Shown one piece after another: positions 36,650-46,358 of a stretch of 62,402 nucleotides of DNA (the stretch's first letter is position 1; the number at the start of each line of letters is the position of its first letter). This DNA is from Vallitalea sp. (lineage in GTDB: Bacteria; Bacillota; Clostridia; Lachnospirales; Vallitaleaceae): NCBI GenBank assembly GCA_025210235.1, contig JAOASG010000043.1, forward strand, positions 1-62,402, in the 5' to 3' direction. The notes below the pieces were generated by a model that saw only the letters and a program-made list of their open reading frames with translations, was not told where the DNA came from and made no database searches. The position numbers were made by a program, and so were the translations under genes.

Positions 36650-37342
36650 TTAGTTCACCTCAAATTTATACCCAACTCCAACAACAGTATTAATATATTT
36701 TGAACATTGTCCAATTTTTTTCCTAATCATCTTAATATTTGTATCAACAACTCTACCGTCACCACAATAATCATATCCCCAAATTTTACTTATAATTTGT
36801 TCTCTGTTTAAAACAATGCCTTCATTCTCAACTAATAATAATAATAAATCATATTCTTTTCTAGTAAAAACAATTTCTTTACCACTAATTTTAATTGAAT
36901 ATGCATCTTTATCTATTGATAATTCATTTTTAATTATTACATTACTCTTTATTTTTTCAATACTGGAATCATTAAATCTATTGATTAGTTTTTTAACTCT
37001 TGCTACTAATACTTTTGGACTAAATGGTTTTGTAACATATTCATCTGCTCCTAGTTCAAACCCTAATAATTTATCATCTTCATCACTTCTTGCACTTAAA
37101 ATTATAATTAAAACATTGGATTTTTTTCGTATTCTTCTACAAACAGACCACCCATCAATTCCTGGCATCATTATATCTAATAATACTAAATCAATTGGAT
37201 TAGTTTCAAATATCTTCATTGCTTCTATACCATTTTCTGCTTGAAAAACAGTAAATCCATCAATTTCTAAATAATCACATATAATTTCTCTCATTCTCTG
37301 CTCATCTTCAACGACTAAAATTTTTTTGTTCATATTGTCCAT
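36650..37342 (-). CDS. PhoB/OmpR-family response regulator
   Basis: A 230-aa regulator: receiver (VVEDEQ, phosphoacceptor Asp in LVLLDIMMPGIDGW, Lys in YVTKPFSP) and C-terminal winged helix (about 130-228; FTRKEYDLLLLLVENEG, TNIKMIRKKIG). Its stop is immediately followed by the partner kinase gene, so the two form an operon. Regulon unknown; the adjacent repeat-protein gene upstream is a candidate target. Confidence 0.94.
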   Translation of the reverse strand: MDNMNKKILVVEDEQRMREIICDYLEIDGFTVFQAENGIEAMKIFETNPIDLVLLDIMMPGIDGWSVCRRIRKKSNVLIIILSARSDEDDKLLGFELGADEYVTKPFSPKVLVARVKKLINRFNDSSIEKIKSNVIIKNELSIDKDAYSIKISGKEIVFTRKEYDLLLLLVENEGIVLNREQIISKIWGYDYCGDGRVVDTNIKMIRKKIGQCSKYINTVVGVGYKFEVN

Positions 37343-37372
37343 TACTTAACTCCTCATATTAGATTATTTATG

Positions 37373-37405
37373 GTAATAGCGAAACTAAGATTTATTCTTT
37401 ACGTA
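37373..37405. repeat. Degenerate half of the 113-bp palindromic element
   Basis: GTAATAGCGAAACTA (13 of 15 matches to the terminal repeat) followed by ATTCTTTACGTA, which matches the next block of copy A (ATTCTTTACATA). The second arm is missing. It lies between the response-regulator gene and the repeat-protein gene. Confidence 0.55.
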
Positions 37406-37411
37406 TTAACA

Positions 37412-37441
37412 AAATGGTATACTCATTTAAGTATACCATTT
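37412..37441 (-). terminator. Hairpin after the repeat-protein gene
   Basis: A perfect 12-bp stem, AAATGGTATACT (37412-37423) with AGTATACCATTT (37430-37441) and a 6-base loop, 16 bp past the stop of the repeat-protein gene. The U-tail on the minus strand is short, so read-through into the regulator gene is possible. Confidence 0.7.
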
Positions 37442-37456
37442 GTTATATAATTTTTG

Positions 37457-38470
37457 TTATCTAATTTTTGCTTTATATATATCCATTTTATTAAGTTTAT
37501 CCCATATTTTTATTGCTTCTTCTTCTGCTTTCATATATTTTTCAAATAAATCTTTAGCTTCTTCTATAACTTTAGGTTTAATACCTTTTTTAAATTCTTT
37601 TGAGAACTCTTCAAATGTAAAAACTAAAGCACTTGATGAATTATCTGTAAGATTAATAGTAGTTACGTTTTCTAAATCCATAATATTATCATCTATATTT
37701 TTAATATCTCCCTCAAAATCAAAAATATCCATATTAAAAAGTTTATCCCAAAGTTTACTTGCTTCTTCATATTTTTTACTTTCTTCAAGCTCTATAGCTT
37801 TCTCATATAACTTTTTAGCTTCTTTATATTCAACATCTTTAATATCTTTTTTAAAATCTTTAGCAAAATCTTCAAATGTAAATGGTATAGCTTCTGTTAT
37901 ATTTTCAATAGTATTTGCATTTTCATTTACTTGAATACTTTCTGTAACTGTTACATTAGCATTATTTACTTCATCTATATTAATAATATCTGCAAAATCA
38001 AAAATATCCATCTTGAAAAGATTATCCCATAGTTTATTTGCTTCTTCATATTTATTTTCTTTTTCAAGTTTCATTATTTTTTCAAATAATTCTTTAGCCT
38101 TTTTATAATCTATATCTTTAATATCTTTTTTTAATCCTTTTGCAAACTCTTTAAAAGACATTTCTTCACAAATCGTACTACAGGTTTCATCAATTGAAAT
38201 AGCTTCTGTTATCATTTCATCATCAAATAAATCTAATTTGTATAATTGATCATAATATTTATTTGCTTCATCTGTTAAATTCATAGCTTCCTTATAATAA
38301 CTTTCAGCTTTTTTATAATCCTCCTTTGAAATATTCGTTTTAAATTCTTGACTAAATTCTTTAAAATATTCGTTATTTGTTTGTTTTGTACTAGCATTAA
38401 CTCCTGTTAATGATGTCATGCTTATTGTAGCAATTAAAGCTCCTGTAATTATTCCTTTTTTAATATTCAT
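37457..38470 (-). CDS. Secreted protein of four charged helical repeats, function unknown
   Basis: About 337 aa with a signal peptide (about 1-26), then four repeats of 55-90 aa with the core pattern FEEFAKDFKKDIK, EYKEAKKLYEKA, YEEASKLWDKLFNMDIFDF. The repeats are rich in Lys, Glu and Asp and predicted helical; acidic Ile/Val/Thr/Asn-rich linkers separate them. The fourth is shorter and ends at the C-terminus. The ATG at 38470 is chosen because the TTG at 38485 lies in the GGAGGAA ribosome site. It belongs to no family that I recognise. Its position before a PhoB/PhoR-like pair hints at an envelope role. Confidence 0.8.
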   Translation of the reverse strand: MNIKKGIITGALIATISMTSLTGVNASTKQTNNEYFKEFSQEFKTNISKEDYKKAESYYKEAMNLTDEANKYYDQLYKLDLFDDEMITEAISIDETCSTICEEMSFKEFAKGLKKDIKDIDYKKAKELFEKIMKLEKENKYEEANKLWDNLFKMDIFDFADIINIDEVNNANVTVTESIQVNENANTIENITEAIPFTFEDFAKDFKKDIKDVEYKEAKKLYEKAIELEESKKYEEASKLWDKLFNMDIFDFEGDIKNIDDNIMDLENVTTINLTDNSSSALVFTFEEFSKEFKKGIKPKVIEEAKDLFEKYMKAEEEAIKIWDKLNKMDIYKAKIR

Positions 38471-38668
38471 ACTAAATTCCTCCAATTAAATATTTTTTGT
38501 ATTTGTTTCATGAACTTAGTATAGTACTATCATGTGATAAACGTGTGAAACCTATTTGAAAATTTTGTGTTATATTCCTTTAAGCCTAATAACAAAATAT
38601 TGCAATCAAAAAAATGTAAATTATAAAATTACACAAAATAAAGAAAGAAATAAAGCTATAGCTAATTT

Positions 38669-40141
38669 CTATTTTAACTTAACTTTATTTCTTCCATTAT
38701 TTTTTGCTTCATACATTGCTTCATCAGCTCTTTTTAAAATATCATGAAATTGCATATCGTTTTTTTTCAAAGAAGTTAATCCTATACTAACATTTATACT
38801 AATGTTTCCCTTTTCTGTAATAACATACATACCAGAAATTGCTTCTCTTAGTTTATTACAAGATAATAACGCTTCTTCCTCATCTACATCTAGTATTATG
38901 GCTGCAAACTCTTCTCCACCAAGTCTTCCAAATATAGCATTCTCTCCTAATGATTGCACACTAACTTTAGCCATATTTTCTAATACAATATCTCCTATAT
39001 GATGTCCATAATTATCATTAATACTTTTAAAGTAATCAATATCTATAATAAGAACATTGAATTTCCGATTTTGTCTTTTTGCTAAAGAAAATTCATCCAT
39101 AGCTTGTTCCATAAAATAACTTCTATTATTTGTTCCTGTAACAATATCAATTCTTGCTTGCTCTTTCAACACATTTTCCCTTAGTTTATAAGTAATACGT
39201 TCATAAATAATTATTACTAAAAGTAAGATAGATGTAACACTAAATATTACTAATATGACCAGAAAAAAACTATTTTGTTCTTTTTTTATTTCTTCTTCGT
39301 TAATTAATTGTATATTTCCCCAATTATTTACATTTAATTTATTATAGTAAACATTGTAAAACTTTTCATTATGTTTTATTTTTGTATGGCTCTTACTATT
39401 ATCTTTTAATAAACCTATGCGATTTAACAATAAGTTTCTAAATATATCGTCATCATTATCATTAGCTAAATGGGAATAAATATATTTATTTTGATTGTCA
39501 ACTAAAAAATTCATTCCATCTTTTCCAGCATTATTTTTTTTCATAATATTTTCTAAATTATTATATGTAATATTTACGCCTATATATCCTATTATTTTAT
39601 TATTATCTCGTATTGCTTTTACTATTGAGATCACTTTTTGAGTAGTACCATATTCTATATAAGGACTTGTTAAAACAGCAGTCTGAGAATCAACTGCTAA
39701 CTGTCTCCACGGTCTTTTATAAATATCATAATCTGTCATATCTATATCATGATTTGCATTAATAATAAAATTTGCTTGTTCATTAGCAATCCAAATACTA
39801 TGAATATTATTTGATTGAATAGTATACTCGAAGTTATTACTTAATTTTGAATATAAATCATTTGTTTTAATATCTTGTCTATTCTTAACTTCCTTTAGAT
39901 AAATTTTAATATCTTTATTTTCTGAGATGGCATCAACTAATTTCATATTATTTTCATATATATTAGTAATTTCTTTATTTACAATTTGAGATTTAAGGTA
40001 TATTTGTTTTGCAAAATTATTATATATTTTTTTATTTATACTTCTATGAGCAATAAATAAAGATATACTAAATACACCCAAAACTATTATAATACTTTTT
40101 ATAATTATCTTTATAGCATACTTTTCTATTTTCCCTTTCAT
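38669..40141 (-). CDS. Membrane diguanylate cyclase (Cache-GGDEF)
   Basis: A 490-aa protein with helix 1 at about 12-32, an extracytoplasmic Cache-type sensor (about 35-290; contains DYDIYKRPWRQLA and VSIVKAI), helix 2 at about 295-318 and a GGDEF domain (about 330-490) with active-site RLGGEEF and substrate/metal motif FKSINDNYGHHIGD. It should make cyclic di-GMP from GTP. The RxxD inhibitory site expected five residues before GGEEF is absent (GENA there), so feedback inhibition is unlikely. The ligand of the Cache domain is unknown. Confidence 0.92.
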   Translation of the reverse strand: MKGKIEKYAIKIIIKSIIIVLGVFSISLFIAHRSINKKIYNNFAKQIYLKSQIVNKEITNIYENNMKLVDAISENKDIKIYLKEVKNRQDIKTNDLYSKLSNNFEYTIQSNNIHSIWIANEQANFIINANHDIDMTDYDIYKRPWRQLAVDSQTAVLTSPYIEYGTTQKVISIVKAIRDNNKIIGYIGVNITYNNLENIMKKNNAGKDGMNFLVDNQNKYIYSHLANDNDDDIFRNLLLNRIGLLKDNSKSHTKIKHNEKFYNVYYNKLNVNNWGNIQLINEEEIKKEQNSFFLVILVIFSVTSILLLVIIIYERITYKLRENVLKEQARIDIVTGTNNRSYFMEQAMDEFSLAKRQNRKFNVLIIDIDYFKSINDNYGHHIGDIVLENMAKVSVQSLGENAIFGRLGGEEFAAIILDVDEEEALLSCNKLREAISGMYVITEKGNISINVSIGLTSLKKNDMQFHDILKRADEAMYEAKNNGRNKVKLK

Positions 40142-40362
40142 ATAATCTCCCCTAGCTAGTCTTTATATCCTACTCAAAAATAGGTATAATTGATTATAAC
40201 TTTATAATATTTTAACATAATTTTACAGTACATTCAACCCAATCGCTTAATATGTAGTGGTAAATTATTACCTAAATTATCATTATTGCATAATTTTTGT
40301 TGAATAATGTCAAAAAACAAATTATCTTAATATTCTCCTAACCTAGCCAGTTGAATAAATTT

Positions 40363-41118
40363 TTAAATATTAATTTCTAATTGTATTGGACAGTGATCAG
40401 ATCCTAATACATTACATAAAATAGTGGCACCAAGTAAATTATCCTGTAACCTCTTAGAAACGTTAAAATAGTCTAAACGCCATCCTATATTATTTTGACG
40501 AGCATTATACATATAAGACCACCAACTATAAGCACCTTCTTTATCTGGATAAAAATATCTGTATGAATCTATGAACCCTGCTTCTAATAACTGTGTTAAT
40601 TTAGTACGCTCTTCTATAGAAAATCCTGCGTTTTTCATATTAGCTTTGGGATTTTTTAGATCAATTTCTTTATGAGCTACATTTAAATCTCCACAAATAA
40701 TAACAGGTTTAATTTTATCTAACTTTTTTACATATTTTCTAAAATCATCTTCCCACTTTAGTCTATAACTAAGTCTAAGAAGTCCTCTTTTAGAATTGGG
40801 GGTATATACATTAACAAGATAAAATTTTTCAAACTCAGCAGTAATAACTCTTCCTTCACAATCATGTTCCTCTATATCTATTCCATTTTTTACTGATATT
40901 GCTTTATATTTTGAAAATATTGCTGTCCCTGAATAACCTTTCTTGTCTGCATAATTAAAATATTGATAGTATCCATCTAAATCGAATTGGATTTGCCCTT
41001 CAGTAATTTTTGTTTCCTGCAAACACATAATATCTGCGTCAACTTCATTAAAAAAACCCAAAAATCCTTTTTTAACACAAGCCCTTATACCATTAACATT
41101 CCAAGAAATAAGTTTCAT
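40363..41118 (-). CDS. xth: Exodeoxyribonuclease III / AP endonuclease
   Basis: A 251-aa member of the exonuclease-endonuclease-phosphatase fold that cleaves at abasic sites and removes 3'-blocking groups. Motifs in order: SWNVNGIRA, LQETKI (metal Glu), VYTPNS, GDLNVAH, and the C-terminal GSDHCPI with the catalytic Asp-His pair. Full length, housekeeping DNA repair, apparently monocistronic. Confidence 0.95.
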   Translation of the reverse strand: MKLISWNVNGIRACVKKGFLGFFNEVDADIMCLQETKITEGQIQFDLDGYYQYFNYADKKGYSGTAIFSKYKAISVKNGIDIEEHDCEGRVITAEFEKFYLVNVYTPNSKRGLLRLSYRLKWEDDFRKYVKKLDKIKPVIICGDLNVAHKEIDLKNPKANMKNAGFSIEERTKLTQLLEAGFIDSYRYFYPDKEGAYSWWSYMYNARQNNIGWRLDYFNVSKRLQDNLLGATILCNVLGSDHCPIQLEINI

Positions 41119-41202
41119 TATATTCTCCTTTGACTTCTTTAAGTTTCTTTCCTATATATTATATACTATTATAAGACTAATTCACAAGAAAAGTGAAAAA
41201 GC

Positions 41203-41247
41203 AAAAAAATTAGCAAATGAGAATATTATTATCTCTTTTGCTAATTT
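41203..41247 (-). terminator. Terminator of the oxidoreductase-isomerase operon
   Basis: AAATTAGCAAATGAG (41208-41222) pairs with CTCTTTTGCTAATTT (41233-41247), followed on the minus strand by a U-run (A run 41203-41209). It lies 50 bp after the 41297 stop. Confidence 0.85.
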
Positions 41248-41296
41248 AATAAACTATCTTTATATTTTCGGAGAGGATGTTAATAAAATATAAATC

Positions 41297-42058
41297 TTAA
41301 AGGTTATGTATATCTTTTAAATATTTTCTACTTATAGCTAAACTCTCAAAAGCATCGATTTCTCCACTATCTCTCTCAACAGCTGCGTATTTTACTCCTG
41401 CATTCTTACATGCCTCTATTATACGACACCAATCAAGATTTCCTGAACCTACTTCTGCAAAGTATTGCCCATCATTTTTCACGCCATAATCTTTAAAATG
41501 TACAATATCTAATTTACCTGATAATTTATTTATCCAAGCTACTGGATCACATCCACCTGCTTGAATCCAGAAAGTATCTAACAATACTTGAACATTATCG
41601 CTAAATCCTTCTACTAATGTTTCCATTCCAGTTTTTCCATCATATTTTTCAAATTCAAATCTATGGTTATGATAAACGAATTTAAGTCCTTCTTTTGCTA
41701 CTTCTTCACCAATTTTATTTGCCCATTCAATAAATTTGCTATATCCATCTTTATTACGAAATTCATTTGGCATTGAACCTATTCCTATATACTTACAATT
41801 CCACATTTTATGATATTTAATTAAAGAACTAAGCTCGTTATTTAATTGATCATAGCTCATATGAGTAACGCATATATCTAAATCATATTCTTTTTGAAAT
41901 TCTGAAATATATTCAGCTTTTTCATCATCTACATAACCTACTCCTGATACTTGAATCGTATCATATCCCATTTGTTTTACTTTTTTAAATGTTTCCTTTA
42001 TATCTTGTTTTGTTGATAAAAAATCATGAACTGTATAAAGCTGCGCTGCTATTTTCAT
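41297..42058 (-). CDS. Sugar phosphate isomerase/epimerase-like TIM barrel
   Basis: A 253-aa xylose-isomerase-like TIM barrel (AP endonuclease 2 fold). Metal-binding candidates are His/Glu in YHNHRFEF, Asp in LLDTFWI, His in VHFKDYG and Glu in AVERDSGE. It is the last of four genes in an operon with two Gfo/Idh/MocA oxidoreductases and a second TIM barrel. Such proteins isomerise keto sugars or act with oxidoreductases in inositol, rare-sugar or 3-keto-glycoside pathways; the substrate cannot be named here. Confidence 0.85.
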   Translation of the reverse strand: MKIAAQLYTVHDFLSTKQDIKETFKKVKQMGYDTIQVSGVGYVDDEKAEYISEFQKEYDLDICVTHMSYDQLNNELSSLIKYHKMWNCKYIGIGSMPNEFRNKDGYSKFIEWANKIGEEVAKEGLKFVYHNHRFEFEKYDGKTGMETLVEGFSDNVQVLLDTFWIQAGGCDPVAWINKLSGKLDIVHFKDYGVKNDGQYFAEVGSGNLDWCRIIEACKNAGVKYAAVERDSGEIDAFESLAISRKYLKDIHNL

Positions 42059-42108
42059 TTATATTACCTTCTTTCTTTTATCTTATCGTAGTAATTACAA
42101 AAACTCAC

Positions 42109-43269
42109 TTAAAATGTACCATCTACATCTAGTGTAACTTCATTAGTTACTTTATTAAATTTTGAGTTTTTAATTTTATCTTGTAACATATTATAATATA
42201 ATTCTTCATCAAGTGGTAAATCTACCCAATTATCTGTCCAAGATGATAAATGCATAGCATTTGAAATAGTTAAACCTCTAATTCCTTCTACTGCTGGTGC
42301 TATTAATTCTTTATCATTTAATATTGCCTCAACAAAATTAGTCATAATTGCTTCATGTTCTTGAAGTGGATTAGGTTTAACTTCTATCTCACATTTCCAA
42401 CACTCTGGACTTCCGAATCCACCAGTGAAAGTATCATTGAATTCTCTTTCTGATACTCTTAATCTATGGAAAACAATTTTATTATCTTCTACAACTATCT
42501 TACCTCTATCTCCACTTATTTCAAGGCGATTAGTTCCTGGTGAATCACTAGTTGACGTTACAAAAACACCTGTTGCTCCATTAGGATATTCTACATATGC
42601 TGTAACATCATCTTCTACTTCTATATCATGCATTTTTCCATAATGACAAAATGCTCTAACTCTTGTTGGCATGCCACATATCCATTGCCATATATCTAGT
42701 TGGTGAGGATCTTGATTAAGTAAAACTCCTCCTCCTTCTCCTGCCCAAGTAGCTCTCCATCCACCTGAATTATAATAACTTTGAGGTCTATACCAATTAG
42801 TAATAATCCAGTTAACACGTCTTATTTCCCCTAATTCGCCGCTATCAACTAGGTCTTTTACTTTTTTATAATATGAATTTGTTCTTTGATTATACATTAT
42901 AGCAAACACTTTATCAGTTTTATTACCTACTTCATTCATCTCTCTTACTGCTTTTGTAAATACACCAGCTGGTTTTTCAATTAATACATGTTTATTTGCG
43001 TTTAATGCATCAATAGCAATAGATGGATGATCATAATGTGGAGTTGCTACAATAACTGCGTCAATATTTTCATCATTTAACATATCTTCATGTGTTTTAT
43101 ATAACTTAATATCTGGATAAGACTTTTCACATTTTTCTAACTTTTCTTCATTTATATCACATACACCATATAAAATTCCATTTTTTACTTTTCCTCTAGC
43201 AATAGATCTTGCATGATTTGTACCCATGTTACCAAAACCTATAATACCTATTCTTACTTGTTCCATCAT
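42109..43269 (-). CDS. Gfo/Idh/MocA-family oxidoreductase
   Basis: A 386-aa NAD(P)-dependent sugar oxidoreductase: Rossmann motif GIIGFGNMGTNHA, the family EKPAGV motif with the conserved Lys, and the C-terminal beta-sheet domain with NQDPHQLDIWQW. It lies in the four-gene operon with TIM-barrel proteins on both sides. The family oxidises hydroxyls of inositols, sugars or glycosides to ketones or reduces them. Specificity unknown. Confidence 0.9.
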   Translation of the reverse strand: MMEQVRIGIIGFGNMGTNHARSIARGKVKNGILYGVCDINEEKLEKCEKSYPDIKLYKTHEDMLNDENIDAVIVATPHYDHPSIAIDALNANKHVLIEKPAGVFTKAVREMNEVGNKTDKVFAIMYNQRTNSYYKKVKDLVDSGELGEIRRVNWIITNWYRPQSYYNSGGWRATWAGEGGGVLLNQDPHQLDIWQWICGMPTRVRAFCHYGKMHDIEVEDDVTAYVEYPNGATGVFVTSTSDSPGTNRLEISGDRGKIVVEDNKIVFHRLRVSEREFNDTFTGGFGSPECWKCEIEVKPNPLQEHEAIMTNFVEAILNDKELIAPAVEGIRGLTISNAMHLSSWTDNWVDLPLDEELYYNMLQDKIKNSKFNKVTNEVTLDVDGTF

Positions 43270-43289
43270 AATCCTCCTATAATTTTAGT

Positions 43290-44144
43290 TTAGTTTTCTA
43301 TCTCATTTAATAAATCATTTAAAGCTTCAACAGCTATTTTAAATTTACCTGGACCACTCTCTTCTAATTCTTCATTAACATCTCCATTTTCAAGATCTGC
43401 AAATCCCTTAAAATTACCTAAGTGAGGTTCTAATGATAAAAATCCATTATATCCTGCTTGTTTAACTTCTTTAAGAATCTCAAGAATCTTTCCATCACCA
43501 TGTCCTGCTGGAACTACTTTATGTCCTTTAGAAAGCGCATCTTTAATATGGAAATAAACAACTTCATCTTTTAACAATTCAAATGCTGTTTGAGTATCTA
43601 TACCACATTGTACAAAGTTGGCAAAGTCAAATATAAGTTTAAACTGTGAATTATTAAGTTCTTTTACTAGATCCATACATCTTCTTGGTATATCTCCATA
43701 AATGTCTTTTTCGTTTTCATGAAGTAGAATTACATCATAGTCTTTAGCCACATCTAAAAACGCTTTCCAACGTCTAATAGTTTCTTCTTTATATTCATCT
43801 GGATTATCTCCTTCTGGCATAAAAAAGCTGAACATCCTTATGTACTTTGAATCTAAAATTTTAGCTATTTCTAAAACATGTTTGAACTTTTCAAGATGGG
43901 CTTCAAATGGGTCCGTAATTTTTATTTTACCGATAGGTGAACCAATAGATGATACGAATGCACCTCTTTTATCTAATTCTTTTTTCACTTGTTTTGCCTC
44001 TTCTAAAGATAAATCAGCGATATTTTTATCGTTTACGCCTCTTATTTCCATATACTTAATGCCATGCTCTTCTAAGACATTTAGTTGAGTTTTTAAATCC
44101 ATATCAATTTCATCTGAAAAAGCAGATAATACAAAATTACTCAT
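43290..44144 (-). CDS. Sugar phosphate isomerase/epimerase-like TIM barrel
   Basis: A 284-aa TIM barrel of the IolE/IolI-like superfamily. Metal-ligand candidates: Glu in LLHENEKDIYGD, Asp in LIFDFANFVQCG, His in FHIKDA, Glu in SLEPHLG. The DFANF and HIKD motifs are typical of sugar-phosphate isomerases of this superfamily. It is only distantly similar to the 41297 protein, so the two are not recent duplicates. It starts 49 bp after the upstream oxidoreductase gene. Confidence 0.88.
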   Translation of the reverse strand: MSNFVLSAFSDEIDMDLKTQLNVLEEHGIKYMEIRGVNDKNIADLSLEEAKQVKKELDKRGAFVSSIGSPIGKIKITDPFEAHLEKFKHVLEIAKILDSKYIRMFSFFMPEGDNPDEYKEETIRRWKAFLDVAKDYDVILLHENEKDIYGDIPRRCMDLVKELNNSQFKLIFDFANFVQCGIDTQTAFELLKDEVVYFHIKDALSKGHKVVPAGHGDGKILEILKEVKQAGYNGFLSLEPHLGNFKGFADLENGDVNEELEESGPGKFKIAVEALNDLLNEIEN

Positions 44145-44193
44145 GTTATACCTCCGTTTATGATATCCAAAACATTACATTGCATATGTTGTT

Positions 44194-45216
44194 TTAATAT
44201 CTCATATTATAATATTTATTTTCTTTACTAGAAGAATATATACCTTGAACTAGTTCAAGAGTTTTTAATCCTTCTTCTATATTTATATCAACAGTTTCTG
44301 ACCTACATAATTTTTTATACACTTTATCAATATATATTTTATGGCAACTACCCCAATAATCTTTTCCTCCTAGACCTTTTGTATCTTCAATAATCTTTTG
44401 TATTTGATTATTACTTTCTTGCCATAGTGCATAATCTCTTATGATTAATTTCCCTTTTTCACAAATTATTTCTATTTCAATTGATGAGTTATCAATATAA
44501 TTATTAGTTCCATAAAAAATACCAATTGCACCATTTTTATATTTAATTGTTGCATCTGCTGTATCTTCAACTTCTATAACACTATCAAGTAATCTTGTAT
44601 CTACATGTCCTTTTAACGAAACTATATCCCCTCCAAACCATCTCATTAAATCTAACGTGTGAATAGCTTGATTAATTAATAATCCACCACCTTCAGTATC
44701 CCATTTTCCTCTCCAGTATGCTTGATTATAATAATCTTCATCTCTTTTCCATGTAATAAAAGCTTTCATACCCTTTACTTTTCCAAGTTCATTTGATTCA
44801 ATTATTTTTTTAGCCTCAATAGATGAAGGATTGTATCTATTTTGAAATACTACAGCAATTTGTTTATTTTTTTGTTTTGATAACTTCATAAGTTTATTTG
44901 CATCTTCAAGATTAATTGTGGCTGGTTTTTCTAGCACAACATTTTTTGAAGCCATAATAGTCTTTTTCGTCATTTCATAATGAAGATAATGTGGTGTTAA
45001 TATATGTACAACATCAACTCTTTCATCTTTTAGAACATCATCAATAGTTACACTATAGTTACAACTGTACTTATTAGCTAATCTTTTTACTTTCTCCTCA
45101 TCAATATCAACCAAATATAACAAGTCAACATTCTTATTATCAATAATTGGTGTTATATGGTTTTGAAAAATTGCACCACATCCTACAATGGCCACCCCTA
45201 TTTTTCTAACTTCCAT
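44194..45216 (-). CDS. Gfo/Idh/MocA-family oxidoreductase
   Basis: About 340 aa from the preferred ATG at 45216, which has GGAAGAG upstream; the longer reading frame to 45285 adds an N-terminus with no ribosome site. Rossmann motif VAIVGCGAIFQNHI, family motif VVLEKPATIN, and NQAIHTLDLMRWFGG in the C-terminal domain. It is the first gene of the operon ending at 41297 and is divergent from an AraC regulator at 45457, which probably controls it. Substrate unknown. Confidence 0.9.
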   Translation of the reverse strand: MEVRKIGVAIVGCGAIFQNHITPIIDNKNVDLLYLVDIDEEKVKRLANKYSCNYSVTIDDVLKDERVDVVHILTPHYLHYEMTKKTIMASKNVVLEKPATINLEDANKLMKLSKQKNKQIAVVFQNRYNPSSIEAKKIIESNELGKVKGMKAFITWKRDEDYYNQAYWRGKWDTEGGGLLINQAIHTLDLMRWFGGDIVSLKGHVDTRLLDSVIEVEDTADATIKYKNGAIGIFYGTNNYIDNSSIEIEIICEKGKLIIRDYALWQESNNQIQKIIEDTKGLGGKDYWGSCHKIYIDKVYKKLCRSETVDINIEEGLKTLELVQGIYSSSKENKYYNMRY

Positions 45217-45456
45217 TTTAGCTCTTCCTTTCAGTGTTATATAGCTTACATCTATTATTATAGAATTGATATTTACTATAATCATTTTATTATAGCATCC
45301 TAAAAAAAACTATGAAGTTTTTGCTTTATATATTGCATATATTGCTATATAATTAAATTAATAAGTATGGTCCTACTCATTACTAAATTAGATATCTTTT
45401 CTATATGCTAAAAACATATTAAATTATTTACTATAACAAAGAAAGTAGGTATTATT

Positions 45457-46311
45457 ATGGCTATTCATCCTATGATTTCTCAAGAAAGAGATATAAGGTA
45501 TTTTCATTCTGTATCACCTGGTACTTTTAACATACCTATTCATTCACACAATGTTAATGAGATTTTTCTTTGCATTTCGGATAATATTAATTATTATGTA
45601 GAAGGAAATATTTATGAATTAGAAAAACACGATATAATTATTACCAATACAGAAGAGTTACATAGACCTATTCTAAGAACAACAGATATTTATGAAAGAA
45701 AAATTATTCAATTTAAGCCAGAATATCTTGCTTTACTTCCAATGGAAGATATTAATCCTATGCATACATATGAATTACGTGAAACTGGAAAAAATAATAT
45801 TATTCATGCATCCGAAACATTAGAGAATAACTTAATTTATTATTTCTATGAAATTAATAAGTATTACAACAAAGAATCTAGTGATATTATGTTAAAAACG
45901 TTATTATTGCAACTTGTTATAAAAATAAATGATATCCTAAATAAACCTAAGATTTCTAAGAAAACATCAAAATCTGACCCAAAAGTCATAGCTGTACAAA
46001 ATTATATTGATAACCATATTGATACTTTAATAACCTTAGATTTATTATCCAATAAATTTTTTATAGATAAATACTATTTATGTCATTTATTTAAAAAACA
46101 TAAAGGAATAACAATTATGGAATACATCCATATAAAGCGAATAGAAAAAGCAAAATCTCTTCTATTAGAAGGTATTCCAGTTATACAAGTTTGTTATTTA
46201 ATAGGATTTAATGATTATTCTAATTTCTATAAAAAGTTCAAAAAAATAGTAGGTATGGCACCAAAAAAATATATAGAAAAATACACCCATATATCAAAAT
46301 CTTCATTATAA
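45457..46311 (+). CDS. AraC-family transcriptional regulator with cupin domain
   Basis: A 284-aa regulator: cupin ligand-binding domain at about 15-100 (IPIHSHNVNEIFLCI, NTEELHRP) and AraC double helix-turn-helix at about 185-275 (FFIDKYYLCHLFKKHKG; GFNDYSNFYKKFKKIVG). Divergent from the oxidoreductase operon starting at 45216 and convergent with the GH112 gene. Most likely it activates the divergent operon in response to a sugar. Confidence 0.9.
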   Translation: MAIHPMISQERDIRYFHSVSPGTFNIPIHSHNVNEIFLCISDNINYYVEGNIYELEKHDIIITNTEELHRPILRTTDIYERKIIQFKPEYLALLPMEDINPMHTYELRETGKNNIIHASETLENNLIYYFYEINKYYNKESSDIMLKTLLLQLVIKINDILNKPKISKKTSKSDPKVIAVQNYIDNHIDTLITLDLLSNKFFIDKYYLCHLFKKHKGITIMEYIHIKRIEKAKSLLLEGIPVIQVCYLIGFNDYSNFYKKFKKIVGMAPKKYIEKYTHISKSSL

Positions 46312-46358
46312 TAATTTATTATTATATATTGCAAATAAAACCTTAGGATACTTAGAAC

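Noticed and set aside
42088..42105. GTAATTACAAAAACT as another end of the 113-bp element
   Set aside because: The match to the terminal repeat is partial and needs a shifted base; too weak in AT-rich sequence.
45217..45285. N-terminal extension of the oxidoreductase to 45285
   Set aside because: The extension has no ribosome site and no family similarity; the Rossmann fold begins right after the ATG at 45216.
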